64,000 bases of DNA from Nitrosovibrio sp. Nv4 (lineage in GTDB: Bacteria; Pseudomonadota; Gammaproteobacteria; Burkholderiales; Nitrosomonadaceae), in the NCBI RefSeq assembly GCF_900215485.1, contig NZ_OCMZ01000001.1, positions 1,426,001-1,490,000 of the forward strand, read 5' to 3'. Position numbers and translations under genes: made by a program. Each line of letters begins with the position of its first letter. Position 1 is the stretch's first letter. The notes below the pieces were generated by a model. It was not told the origin of the DNA, did no database searches, and was given only the letters and a program-made list of their open reading frames with translations. This document shows positions 55,731 through 64,000 of this stretch, one piece after another.

Positions 55731-58154
55731 TTAATCCGGGGTTTTCTCTTCGCCCAGTTTTTTTTCAAGTTGCAGCACGAATGATTTACTGATTTCCGTC
55801 AGCTCGCTCAGTCGCGCCGCAACCCTTTGATTGAGGCTGCCTTGGGGATATTCTCCGCTGTCGCCAAGCTCCCCGGCCGGCAAATTGGTCAGGATGCCAA
55901 TAGCTTGATCGACATTCTCGATGGGGTATATATGGAACTGCCCGGCCTTGGCAGCCGTCACCACATCCTGGCGCAGCATCAGATGCTTGACGTTCGCCGA
56001 GGGGATCAGCACACCCTGTTCACCGCTTAATCCTCGTGCCGTGCAGATATCAAAGAACCCCTCTATTTTTTCGTTGACGGCGCCGATTGCCTGCGCCTGC
56101 CCAAGCTGATTTACCGACCCGGTCACGGCGAATGCCTGATTGATCGGCGCATGCGCCAGATTGGAAAGCAGTGCGCACAATTCAGCCATGGATGCGCTAT
56201 CGCCTTCGACCATGCCATATGACTGCTCGAACACCAGGCTGGCGGAGAGCGCAAGCGGCTGGTTCCTGGCATAGCGCGCCGCCAGAAAAGAGGAGAGGAT
56301 CAGTACACCCTTGGAGTGGATGGCGCCCGAGAGCTTCACTTCCCGTTCGATATTGATCAGTTCACCGTCGCCAAAGCGGGTGGTGGCGGTAATGCGGGTC
56401 GGCTGGGCAAAGGCAAAATCACCCAGTACCATCACCGAGAGACCATTGACCTGGCCTGCTACCGCACCCTGTGTGTCAATCATCAGGGTGCCACGCAGGA
56501 TTTCTTCATGCAGACGGTCTTTCAGGCGATCCTGCCGGCGGATCTGCGTATCAATAGCCTGCTGCACGTCACTGGCGACAACCACCTCATGACCGGCTTC
56601 CCGGGCCCAGTGATCAGCTTCGCGTAGTAAATCAGCTACGCTGCGCATGTGTGTGGAAAGCCTTTCCGCATCGCCAGCCAGGCGCGCGCTATGCTCGATG
56701 ACTCTTGCCACTCCGCTGCGGTCGAAAGGCAACAACGCTTCCTTGCGAGTCAGCGTGGATATCATGCGTGCATATATCAAAAGCGTATCTGCACTGCGCT
56801 CGATGCGCTCCTCGAAGTCCGCAGCCACCTTGAACAGTTCGCTGAATTCCGGATCGTATTCCTGCAGCAGGTAATAGAACAGACGATCGCCGAACAGAAC
56901 TATCTTGGCATCGAGCGGGATAGGTTCCGGCTCCAGCGAAACGGTGCTGATCAGGCTGTACATCTGCCCCAGGGATTCAATGTGGATCTCGTGCGATTGC
57001 AGTGCCCGTTTAAGACCTTCCCAGGCGAATGGCTGCACCAGCACTTTGCGAATGTCCAGCAGCAGATAGCCGCCGTTCGCCCGGTGCAGTGCGCCGGGCT
57101 TGATCAAGGTAAAATCCGTGACGAGCGCACCAAGCTGGGCAATATGCTCCACTCGTCCAATAAGATTGCTGTAGGTCGGATTATCCTCGCTGATGACGGG
57201 CGCCCCAGCTTTTTTACCGTTCGTTGCCAGTACATTTACCTGATAGTTGTGGAACGTCTGGCGGGTGACGATAGTCATGCCGGAAATATTGGCGGACTCT
57301 TCCTGTTTGCGGAAATCGTCCACATGCTCCACCATATCCTGTTGTACCGCATCGAGATATTTCAGCACCTCGGGCAGATCGGCATAAATGGCGCGCAATT
57401 CATCTATCATATGCTCGACCGCAGATAGCGCAATTTCACGGTTGAGTTGCTTGACCCGTTCACTGCGTTCTCTCCGCCATTGCGGCACGCGGCTCAGGAT
57501 CTTTTCCAGACGTTCCTGCAACTCGGCAATGGCGGTTTCTATCCGCTTTCTTTCTTCTTCCGGCAGTTTTTCGTATTCGTCCGGCGGGATTACCTCCTTG
57601 TTGCGAGTCGGGGCAAAAGCAAATCCTTCAGGTGTACGCAGCAGAGTGACCTCCTGCTTCTCGGCGTCATCACCCAATCCCTTGAAAATATCCTCCTGCC
57701 GCTTGTGAAACTCCTCCTGGATTGCCGCCGTCTTGGCACGGTACTCATCGCTTTCAAACAGTGCGGGGATTGCACTGCGCATATAATCCACCAGCTTCTC
57801 CATGTGCTGGCGCAACTCCTCTCCCCTGCCGGATGGCATTCGGAGCGCGTGGGGTTTGTGCGGCTGGGTAAAGTTATTGATATAACACCAGTCGTCTGGT
57901 TCTCGCTCGTTGCTCGCTTTTTTTTCGAGGAACTGCCGCACCGAGCTCTTTTTTCCCATGCCCGATGGCCCGAGCACGAAAAGATTGTAACCTTCATGAC
58001 GAATGCTTGCACCGAAGTGCACTGCATCCATGGCGCGTACCTGCCCGATGATTTCCGTCAGATCCTCCAGATCTGCCGTGGTTTGAAATCCAAACTGATC
58101 GGGGTCGCACGAGCTGCGCAGCAGTTGATGGTCCAGTGGAGAAAGAGCTGTCAT
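55731..58154 (-). CDS. Lon-family ATP-dependent protease (AAA plus Lon protease domain)
   Basis: This 807-residue protein is a Lon relative without the classical N-terminal Lon domain. Walker A is LGPSGMGKKSSV near residue 60, followed by a long coiled-coil insertion (about 120-260, rich in Glu, Lys and Arg). The second AAA part has GGYLLLDIRKVL (Walker B-like). The C-terminal protease domain has catalytic Ser653 in EGDSAS and Lys696 in NEKIEGFF, 43 residues apart as in Lon. It probably degrades misfolded proteins. It lies between the dnaJ-type and dnaK-type genes, 57 bp downstream of the latter, suggesting a joint protein-quality-control unit. Confidence 0.92.
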   Translation of the reverse strand: MTALSPLDHQLLRSSCDPDQFGFQTTADLEDLTEIIGQVRAMDAVHFGASIRHEGYNLFVLGPSGMGKKSSVRQFLEKKASNEREPDDWCYINNFTQPHKPHALRMPSGRGEELRQHMEKLVDYMRSAIPALFESDEYRAKTAAIQEEFHKRQEDIFKGLGDDAEKQEVTLLRTPEGFAFAPTRNKEVIPPDEYEKLPEEERKRIETAIAELQERLEKILSRVPQWRRERSERVKQLNREIALSAVEHMIDELRAIYADLPEVLKYLDAVQQDMVEHVDDFRKQEESANISGMTIVTRQTFHNYQVNVLATNGKKAGAPVISEDNPTYSNLIGRVEHIAQLGALVTDFTLIKPGALHRANGGYLLLDIRKVLVQPFAWEGLKRALQSHEIHIESLGQMYSLISTVSLEPEPIPLDAKIVLFGDRLFYYLLQEYDPEFSELFKVAADFEERIERSADTLLIYARMISTLTRKEALLPFDRSGVARVIEHSARLAGDAERLSTHMRSVADLLREADHWAREAGHEVVVASDVQQAIDTQIRRQDRLKDRLHEEILRGTLMIDTQGAVAGQVNGLSVMVLGDFAFAQPTRITATTRFGDGELINIEREVKLSGAIHSKGVLILSSFLAARYARNQPLALSASLVFEQSYGMVEGDSASMAELCALLSNLAHAPINQAFAVTGSVNQLGQAQAIGAVNEKIEGFFDICTARGLSGEQGVLIPSANVKHLMLRQDVVTAAKAGQFHIYPIENVDQAIGILTNLPAGELGDSGEYPQGSLNQRVAARLSELTEISKSFVLQLEKKLGEEKTPD

Positions 58155-58211
58155 TTTTTCCGGGGTAACGGCAACGCCGTCTTATTAGTTATGCTGTACA
58201 GGATAAGGAGT

Positions 58212-60113
58212 TTATCTGTTTTCGTTATCACGATACTCGGCATCCACAACCTTGCCGCGCGGACCAGATCCGCTCGGCCGCGGTTCACCTGTTGCTGTGT
58301 CGACATTGGGAGGCGGTTCCGGTCCTTCCCAGCGGGTTTCCGCATAGGGCGCCCCTTTCTGGGCCTGGCCGGATTGCGCATAGAGTGTCGCCCCTGCCTC
58401 CTTCAGCACCTTTTTTAATGCCTCGGCTCTCTCGGTGGCAAGGGAAACATCTTTTCTGACCAATGCTTCCTTTGTTTCGCGCAACGCCGATTCAATCCTT
58501 CTTTTCAGCTCATCGGTGAGCTTGTCGGTAAAGTTGGCGAGCATTTTCTCAGCCTCGTAACATGTTGCATCGGCGGCATTGAGCTTTTCCGCATCGTCGC
58601 GCCGTTTCTTGTCAGCCTCGGCATAATGCGCCGCGTCGTCCACCATGCGTTTCTTGTCATCTTCGGAAAGCCTGGTAGAACCGGATATGCTGATGGATTG
58701 CGACTTGCCGCTTGCCACATCACGTGCGGAAACACCGAGAATGCCATTGGAATCAATGTCGAATGTCACCTCGATCTTGGGAACGCCGCGGGGCGCCGGG
58801 GGCAGGCCATCCAGATTGAATTCGCCCAGACTGACATTGTCTGCCGCCATTGGGCGCTCGCCCTGGAAGACATGTACGGTGACACTGGTCTGCATATCGG
58901 CTGCGGTGGTAAAGGTTTCAGTGCGTTTAACCGGGATGGGGGTATTACGGCCAATCAGGGAAGTTGCGATTCCGCCCAATGTCTCCACCCCCAGCGTAAG
59001 CGGGGTAACATCCACCAGCACGATTCCGCTTACCTCTCCCGCCAGCACCCCGGCTTGAATTGCGGCGCCGGCGGCTACGCATTCCATGGGGTCTACCCCC
59101 ATCTCCGCCTTGCGCCCAAAGAGCTCCTCGAAGTAGGCATGCACGACCGGCATGCGTGTCGGCCCGCCAACGAATACAAGGCGGTCCACATCTCGAGGAG
59201 CGATGCCAGCGTCATGCAGTGCCTGCTCAACCGGGCCGCGGCAGCGCTCGATCACCGGGCGCACCAGACGTTCCAGTTCGGTGCGGTTCAGATCCAGTTC
59301 AAGATGACGCGGCTCGCCGCTTACGGCGGCAAGATAGGGCAGGCTGATGTGGGTAGTGATGTTGGCGGTGAGTTCGATCTTTGCTGCTTCCGCCGCTTCC
59401 AGCAGGCGTGCCGCCGCCTTGGCGTCATTACGCACATCCACGCCTACAGCCATATGGAAGCGCTCCACCAGATGTTCAAATATACGCTGGTTCATGTCGG
59501 TGCCGCCAAGCTGCGTATCGCCGCTGGTGGCCTTGACCTCGAACACACCCTTGCCAAATTCCATGATAGTAACGTCCAGCGTGCCGCCGCCCAGATCGAT
59601 CACTGCGATGCGCAATTCCTGGCCCAGCCGGTCCAGCCCGTAAGCCAGAGAAGCAGCCGTCGGTTCGTTGACGAGGCGTACAACCTCAAGCCCGGCAATG
59701 CGGCACGCGTCCTTGGTTGCGGCGCGCTGATTGTCGTCGAAATAAGCAGGCACCGTCACCACGACTTTTGCCACGGCTTCACCCAGAAAGGCTTCGGCAT
59801 CGCGCTTGATCTTCTGCAACAGAAAAGCGGAGAGCTGTTCCGGCGAGTATTCGCGTTCTCTTAGACGGATGATTTCCCGTTTGCCCATCCTGCGCTTGAA
59901 AGCGCTGGCGGTTCCTTCCGGATTTGCCGCAGCCTGGCGCCGCGCCGGCTCGCCTACCAGAATCTGTCCGTCGGCGGTAAGTGCGACGTAGCTGGGGAAC
60001 GCTTTGCCACCGATGCTGATACCCTCGGCGCTGGGAATAATAACCGGCCGTCCGCCGCGTAGAACCGCGGCTGCAGAGTTGGAAGTGCCGAGGTCGATAC
60101 CGATGATAGCCAT
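58212..60113 (-). CDS. DnaK-family Hsp70 chaperone (accessory copy)
   Basis: The 633-residue protein has an Hsp70 ATPase domain (about 1-375): IGIDLGTSNSAAAV, VVTVPAYFDDNQRAATKDA, RLVNEPTAASLAYG, AVIDLGGGTLDVTI and VFVGGPTRMPVV. A substrate-binding domain follows (VDVTPLTLGVET, FDIDSNGILGVSA), then a helical lid and a Pro/Gly-rich tail. The N-terminus MAIIGIDLGTSNS and the short disordered tail without EEVD-like end set it apart from the main DnaK, which is normally next to grpE and dnaJ; neither grpE nor classical dnaJ is here. GGGAGG precedes the ATG. It heads the dnaK-lon-dnaJ group on the minus strand. Confidence 0.93.
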   Translation of the reverse strand: MAIIGIDLGTSNSAAAVLRGGRPVIIPSAEGISIGGKAFPSYVALTADGQILVGEPARRQAAANPEGTASAFKRRMGKREIIRLREREYSPEQLSAFLLQKIKRDAEAFLGEAVAKVVVTVPAYFDDNQRAATKDACRIAGLEVVRLVNEPTAASLAYGLDRLGQELRIAVIDLGGGTLDVTIMEFGKGVFEVKATSGDTQLGGTDMNQRIFEHLVERFHMAVGVDVRNDAKAAARLLEAAEAAKIELTANITTHISLPYLAAVSGEPRHLELDLNRTELERLVRPVIERCRGPVEQALHDAGIAPRDVDRLVFVGGPTRMPVVHAYFEELFGRKAEMGVDPMECVAAGAAIQAGVLAGEVSGIVLVDVTPLTLGVETLGGIATSLIGRNTPIPVKRTETFTTAADMQTSVTVHVFQGERPMAADNVSLGEFNLDGLPPAPRGVPKIEVTFDIDSNGILGVSARDVASGKSQSISISGSTRLSEDDKKRMVDDAAHYAEADKKRRDDAEKLNAADATCYEAEKMLANFTDKLTDELKRRIESALRETKEALVRKDVSLATERAEALKKVLKEAGATLYAQSGQAQKGAPYAETRWEGPEPPPNVDTATGEPRPSGSGPRGKVVDAEYRDNENR

Positions 60114-60187
60114 ATACCTCCCGAAATTTTTGATTCGCTACATAAAATAAACGAGTGCGAATATGAAAGCTCTTGCTACATGATAGT

Positions 60188-60910
60188 TCATGCAACGGCT
60201 TTCTGAAGTGTTTCAAGTACCACGCTGCGCAATTCACGCCATTGAGGACCGCCCTCAAGAACATGTTTCTGGTTGATTTCCAGCTCTATTCCTACATAGG
60301 TATCTGCAGAAAATCGGCGGCGCAGGTAGGTGACAAAACCGTCAGCCCTGCCAGCATAGGGATAGTTGCGGCGTACCGTCAGGTTGGCTGCGCGCGCCTT
60401 GAGGTTTGCCTGCCACCGCATGCACAAATCCCGCTCCAGAGGTCGAGATGGATCGTAAAGCAGACCGATATCGGCATTGCGGATTTGTCCATTGAGTTCC
60501 GGCGTGAAACTGTGTGATGAGATATGGATGATTTTTTCGCCGCGTCCAATCGCCTCGGCAATACTGGCCTCGGCTACAGTGCGATAAGGCATGTAGTGAC
60601 GCGCCAGAATCTCGCTGCGGACCTCGACCGGCGCAGATTGAATGGCTTTGGAATAAAGCTGCGGATGGCGAAGGGAGCGGTTGAGATCGATTAGGAGACG
60701 GCTTGTAGTACCGGCAAACAAAGGAGCGTCAAGCGCCTTTGCAAGCTCCTTCGCCATGCGCAGGGTGCCCCGGTCATAGCCGCGATGACTGCGCAGCAAA
60801 GACTCGAAGCCGCCAAAGAATTGCTGGTAGCATTGCGGAATTCGATTACCGCCATGTTCGCAGGTAATCAAAAAATTGAATATATCAGTCAAGGCTACCT
60901 TATCACTCAA
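60188..60910 (-). CDS. N-formylglutamate amidohydrolase-family enzyme
   Basis: The 240-residue protein belongs to the FGase family of zinc amidohydrolases. Motifs are TCEHGGNRIP (with metal-site Glu and His), SHRGYDRGT, LIDLNRS, the metal-binding HISSHSFTPEL, and RNYPYAGRADGF. Characterised members release formate from N-formylglutamate in histidine breakdown, but no hut genes are present here. Related stand-alone proteins occur next to GCS2 amidoligases, as in this case, so it may instead hydrolyse an amide made by that enzyme. The start appears to be TTG at 60910, with GGGAGG boxes directly before and 12 bases upstream. It follows the GCS2 gene by 58 bp. Confidence 0.88.
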   Translation of the reverse strand: MSDKVALTDIFNFLITCEHGGNRIPQCYQQFFGGFESLLRSHRGYDRGTLRMAKELAKALDAPLFAGTTSRLLIDLNRSLRHPQLYSKAIQSAPVEVRSEILARHYMPYRTVAEASIAEAIGRGEKIIHISSHSFTPELNGQIRNADIGLLYDPSRPLERDLCMRWQANLKARAANLTVRRNYPYAGRADGFVTYLRRRFSADTYVGIELEINQKHVLEGGPQWRELRSVVLETLQKAVA

Positions 60911-60968
60911 CCTCCCTTATGACCTCCCTTATATGAACAGCCGGTTTGACAACAAACCGATAAATACG

Positions 60969-62210
60969 CTAACTCATCCCCAAAAACATCCGCCCTTCTT
61001 CCAGGCACTCGCACAGTTCCCGATAGACGGCCATCAGCCGCGTCCTGCTGTAGTCGGAGCCCAGGGCGAGCAGAATGCGGCGAGCCAGTGGACCGTGCTC
61101 CAGAATGGTTTGGAGTCCGTTCTGCCAGGTTTTTCGCTGTTCAGGCTGGCTCCCCGTCATTGGCGCGATGAGATGCTGCCACAGCTCGCGGGCCTCGCAA
61201 CGCTGAGCGGGAAAGCCCAAAAGCCGCAGATATACGGGATCCGTTATCACCGCTCGCTCGGCATCGCGTATGCAAGCCCGCATGATCTTGATCAGTGCGT
61301 CCGTATCGAGGACCTGCTGTTTCGCAAGTGGCGCACAGGTTTCATTGTAGAGAGTTCGCACAACATCAACTGCGGCAGCGGCAATGGCGAGGTTAGCCTC
61401 CGGGCATTCCTGTGTGTCCACCACCCGTATTTCAATGGCGTTGCGGTCGAAACGGGGAACTGCGCCGCGCGCATTGAGCCATTCATGCTCCAGAATTCCT
61501 TCTTCATCAAACACCGCAATGTCCTCGTACATCGGCGCCAGAATTTCTGCCTCGTACGCGGCGCGGCTAGTCGCCGTTTCCGGGATTACCCGGCCTATCG
61601 TCGAGGGTATCCTTATTTGATGCGTGCAGTAGTTTTCCATGCGAAAATCGAGAAACCCGGCGTTGCCGCCATCCGCGATCGGCGAACTGGCAGACAGCGC
61701 CGGGAGGATAGGCAGCAGCAGCCGGACGGCGGCGTGAAGACGCGCAAATTCGTGGTCATCGGCAAACGGCAGGTTGAGATGCATGCTCTGGAGATTGGCC
61801 CAGCCATGCCGTTTGCAGTTGAAGATCCGGTCATAGGCACGATAGATATCGGCGTTGTCATGTGGCCACAGCCGTGTCTCAGTGCCAGGGTTCATCCACG
61901 GATGCATGCCCCCAGGCATGAGCCTGGCCCCCATGGGTTCGAGCAGGCGATTGATTCGCTGAACCTCGCCCTGAAAGGCCGCCGGGAGGGATTCCATTTC
62001 GGGGACGGGATTTACATTTTTGAGTTCGAGCAGGTGCAGCACCAGTTCATTGGACCATGCCAGCGCACCGTGCCTCACCTCGGAAGCACGCGTTCCCGAA
62101 AGCTTCTGCAGCAACTCGTCGGCCACTGGCAAGACCGAAAGGGTCTGGCAATCGACGATCATATACTCCAGCTCGATACCGTAGCCGGAGAATGCCCGTA
62201 AGGCCCTCAT
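60969..62210 (-). CDS. GCS2-type carboxylate-amine ligase (glutamate-cysteine ligase-like)
   Basis: The 413-residue protein belongs to the glutamate-cysteine ligase 2 superfamily, which activates a carboxylate with ATP and couples it to an amine. The N-terminal YGIELEYMIVD and LLELKNVNP carry the metal- and ATP-binding glutamates. GMHPW, the MHLNLPFAD segment, SASSPIADG and RIPSTIGR follow, and RFDRNAIEIRVVDTQECP forms the last core strand. True plant/bacterial GshA enzymes are similar, but this version with neighbours C39-like peptidase and N-formylglutamate amidohydrolase matches a distinct conserved cluster. The real substrates are unknown. It overlaps the peptidase gene by 4 bp (ATGA). 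Confidence 0.87.
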   Translation of the reverse strand: MRALRAFSGYGIELEYMIVDCQTLSVLPVADELLQKLSGTRASEVRHGALAWSNELVLHLLELKNVNPVPEMESLPAAFQGEVQRINRLLEPMGARLMPGGMHPWMNPGTETRLWPHDNADIYRAYDRIFNCKRHGWANLQSMHLNLPFADDHEFARLHAAVRLLLPILPALSASSPIADGGNAGFLDFRMENYCTHQIRIPSTIGRVIPETATSRAAYEAEILAPMYEDIAVFDEEGILEHEWLNARGAVPRFDRNAIEIRVVDTQECPEANLAIAAAAVDVVRTLYNETCAPLAKQQVLDTDALIKIMRACIRDAERAVITDPVYLRLLGFPAQRCEARELWQHLIAPMTGSQPEQRKTWQNGLQTILEHGPLARRILLALGSDYSRTRLMAVYRELCECLEEGRMFLGMS

Positions 62211-62932
62211 CGCCCCTCGGCCTGCTCGGCAGGCTGCCGATATGAGTGGATGACCAGCAAATTGGCGTCCTGCGTAACGATGCCTAGCATTACCGCGCCC
62301 AGAACCCGATCGATATTACTCCAGTACTCCTGGGACGGCCCATAGGGATCGGCTACCAGCACCGTACGCTTGTCGCGGTTGTAGCCGGCCATGACAACGA
62401 AATGTCCCGCCGGATAGCCCCGCACATCGTCCGGTATGTCATGCGGTCCGTATTCCCGCGCGGCGCGATAAAGAAAGGTGGAGCTCAATCCCGTCAGGAT
62501 GGGCAGACCGCGACGCAAGAGGCCGTGAATGAGTGACTGAGAGAGGTCGGTCAGGCGCAGCCGTCCGCCCAGGCGCAGAAATTCCAGATAGCCGTCGGTG
62601 GCGTGCCGCAGCCTGAGATCCTCTTTTACCTCGCGCTGCTGCCGGAGCCGATCGGCGATATTCACTCCGGCGACAAACCAGGTGGGATCGAATACAGTAA
62701 GGTTATATGTATAAATTGTCGCCTGAAAGCCATTGCGCAGAGCATCGCAAGCCAGAAAAACAGCAAAGGTGCCACTGCCGCTTTCCAGTTTACGGGTGCG
62801 GGCAATGACGCTCTCCAGCCGCTCGGTTTTTCCCCAATAGTTGTAAATGGTATGCAGGCAGGTGGGTCCGCATGTCGTTTCATCCGGCTGCGGCAGTGTT
62901 GTGACCGGCAAGCGTAATGTGGTCCGGAGCAT
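62207..62932 (-). CDS. Peptidase C39-like papain-fold protein
   Basis: The 241-residue protein has a papain-like layout: catalytic Cys21 in DETTCGPTCL, His177 in GYPAGHFVVMAGY and Asp195 in LVADPYG. This is the Cys-His-Asp order of C39 double-glycine leader peptidases and their relatives. No signal peptide or transporter domain is attached, so it should act in the cytoplasm. It opens a three-gene run with the GCS2 ligase (4-bp overlap) and N-formylglutamate amidohydrolase-like enzyme. It could process a peptide, act as an amidase, or work in reverse as a transpeptidase; the sequence does not tell. Confidence 0.82.
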   Translation of the reverse strand: MLRTTLRLPVTTLPQPDETTCGPTCLHTIYNYWGKTERLESVIARTRKLESGSGTFAVFLACDALRNGFQATIYTYNLTVFDPTWFVAGVNIADRLRQQREVKEDLRLRHATDGYLEFLRLGGRLRLTDLSQSLIHGLLRRGLPILTGLSSTFLYRAAREYGPHDIPDDVRGYPAGHFVVMAGYNRDKRTVLVADPYGPSQEYWSNIDRVLGAVMLGIVTQDANLLVIHSYRQPAEQAEGR

Positions 62933-63019
62933 GGCAATAAATCCGAGTACTGCTTGGGAATTAGCGCGCTCAAGCGTAGCAATCAGATAAGATTAAGCAA
63001 AGTAAAGGTTATCACGGCG

Positions 63020-63112
63020 ATGACCGAAAAGGAATCCGGTTTCCTTGAGAACGGGCCCATCGCAATTTCTCCGCCGCGGGAGTTGAGTGCGGATCAGGTC
63101 TATCAGGTCTAA
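63020..63112 (+). CDS. Possible 30-residue peptide divergent from the C39/GCS2 cluster
   Basis: An ATG-started frame of 30 codons lies in the 236-bp gap before the C39-like gene, on the opposite strand. The product would begin MTEKESGFLENG and end SADQVYQV; it is acidic and soluble. AAAGG lies 12 bases upstream, too far for a strong site. It is listed only because small peptides near peptidase-ligase clusters can be substrates. It has no double-glycine motif and may not be expressed. Confidence 0.15.
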   Translation: MTEKESGFLENGPIAISPPRELSADQVYQV

Positions 63113-63168
63113 TATGAATGCAATTTCGTTCCGGTTTATTCCCGAATCAACGTTCGAACAAATTGTTT

Positions 63169-64000
63169 TTATGGCGCGACCAACAGCTGTTTCAGTTTCT
63201 TCCAGGCCTGCTCATCGGCAGCGATACCCGCTTTCTCGTTGACGAACTCTACCGTAACGGTGCGCTCCTGCGCGGATAGCGCTTCCTGTTTTTCCTGCAA
63301 TAATTCCAGCACGGCGAGATCGGCTTCAGATGCATCGTTCGATTGACTCTGTCGCTGCGTGATGCGTGTGCGCAGTGTCGCTGTGCTGGATTTCATTGAC
63401 GCGATGGCAAACGGCACCGCCAATTCATGTGCGAGCTGACGAAAATGTTCACGCTCATTCCGTTTGAGAAAAGCAGCGTCCACAATCACCGGCATCCCAG
63501 CGGTGAGCAGGCCCCGCGCCAGTTCGAGGAGTCGTGCGTACGTTCGCCGTGTCGCTTCCGCGTCGTAAATGCTGCTCGCATGCATGCTGCTATCCGCCAG
63601 CGGAGCCAGTCCGAATAAACGTTTGCGTTCCACATCGGAGCGGATGCGGATTGCCTGAAGCTGCTCCAGCGCTGCCTGCGCAAAGGTCGTCTTGCCCGAC
63701 CCCGGCAAGCCGTGAGTGATGACCAGCCCAGGCTGGTAATACCCGATGCGTTCCACAGCCAGAGCAAGAAAACTGCGGCACCTTGCCATAGCCTCGGCCT
63801 TGGCGCGTTTGGACAGGCCCGTCTGTCCGACGCGGATAGCATTGACCATGGCGCGAACCACGGCGCGGTAGACGACATAGAAGCGCAACATGGATACGCC
63901 GATGTAATCACCGGTGATCTCCAGATAGCCATTCAAAAAACGGTATGCCAGGTCAGCGCGCTTGTAATGCAGCAGATCCATGACGGTAAAGGCAACTTCG
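63169..64000 (-). CDS. ATP-binding protein of the aminoglycoside-phosphotransferase/P-loop kinase type, partial
   Basis: The C-terminal ~277 codons of a larger gene; the frame is open through base 64000 (EVAFTVMDLLHYK and onward), so the ATG at 63981 is probably internal. The visible start matches the end of a phosphotransferase-like domain (MDLLHYKRADLAYRFLNGYLE). A P-loop kinase domain follows: Walker A THGLPGSGKTT near the middle, IRSDVERKRLFGL, and VIVDAAFLKRNEREHF. Proteins of this two-domain layout are annotated as bifunctional aminoglycoside phosphotransferase/ATP-binding protein; the true substrate is unknown. It is 237 bp upstream of the C39-like gene on the same strand. Confidence 0.82.
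   Translation of the reverse strand, partial: EVAFTVMDLLHYKRADLAYRFLNGYLEITGDYIGVSMLRFYVVYRAVVRAMVNAIRVGQTGLSKRAKAEAMARCRSFLALAVERIGYYQPGLVITHGLPGSGKTTFAQAALEQLQAIRIRSDVERKRLFGLAPLADSSMHASSIYDAEATRRTYARLLELARGLLTAGMPVIVDAAFLKRNEREHFRQLAHELAVPFAIASMKSSTATLRTRITQRQSQSNDASEADLAVLELLQEKQEALSAQERTVTVEFVNEKAGIAADEQAWKKLKQLLVAP

Noticed and set aside
58626-59864. Plus-strand open frame of 412 codons inside the DnaK-type gene
   Set aside because: It is antisense to a complete Hsp70 gene with all motifs; long antisense frames are common in GC-rich Hsp70 genes.
60188-60910. Histidine-degradation HutG role for the FGase-family gene
   Set aside because: No other hut gene is present and it is linked to a GCS2 ligase and C39-like peptidase instead.
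60876-62201. Plus-strand open frame of 441 codons antisense to the GCS2 ligase gene
   Set aside because: The minus-strand reading has clear ligase motifs and operon overlap; the antisense frame has none.

Overview
The window looks like chromosomal DNA from a betaproteobacterial ammonia oxidiser, most likely Nitrosospira or a close relative. The main evidence is an orphan ammonia monooxygenase subunit C gene (amoC) whose product keeps the D-x3-H-x12-H metal-site spacing of AmoC/PmoC. A broken amoC-like N-terminus lies just upstream of it. The rest is a typical betaproteobacterial housekeeping set. I see no tRNA, rRNA, CRISPR array, prophage or intact insertion sequence.

Layout, left half. 1-685 is the start of a glycogen phosphorylase gene leaving the window. 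0.9-16.3 kb carries central carbon metabolism: sdhC-sdhD-sdhA on the minus strand (no sdhB beside it), and divergently mdh-prpB-prpC, prpD and acnA, which together cover TCA and 2-methylcitrate cycle steps. A MliC-type lipoprotein, a lipase/membrane-protein pair, an SDR with an altered active site and a Crp/Fnr regulator lie among them. 16.7-25.6 kb holds an odd Cys- and Trp-Gly-rich lipoprotein, the operon pcnB-folK-deoxynucleoside kinase-panB-panC, a lone iron/B12-type ABC ATPase and ridA-recG. 25.8-34.5 kb holds murA, a secreted FGE-fold protein, an FAD monooxygenase, ettA, a methyltransferase, and a GST gene next to a decayed partial copy of itself.

Layout, right half. 34.8-40.2 kb has djlA, a second GST under an HxlR regulator, and the amoC locus: amoC fragment, amoC, and a membrane-anchored periplasmic protein resembling AmoD/PmoD, with a divergent LysR gene. 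40.6-45.1 kb is an ABC exporter operon (ATPase, FtsX-type permease, AttH/CrtC-like exported protein). 45.3-47.2 kb has a NrtS-like small membrane protein, an acidic unknown protein, a 164-bp MITE-like element and a phosphoribosyltransferase.

47.3-60.1 kb is a dense stress and repair block: PolX DNA polymerase, archease, RtcB RNA ligase, universal stress protein, a ribosome hibernation factor fused to a cold-shock domain, nicotinamidase and nicotinate phosphoribosyltransferase, a DnaJ protein that appears to start at ATT, a Lon-family protease and a second DnaK. 60.2-63.0 kb is a three-gene cluster of C39-like peptidase, GCS2-type amidoligase and N-formylglutamate amidohydrolase-like enzyme. 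This is the best candidate for an uncharacterised biosynthetic or modification system. A truncated nucleotide kinase/phosphotransferase gene closes the window.

All functional calls rest on recognising protein families and motifs by eye; no searches were run.
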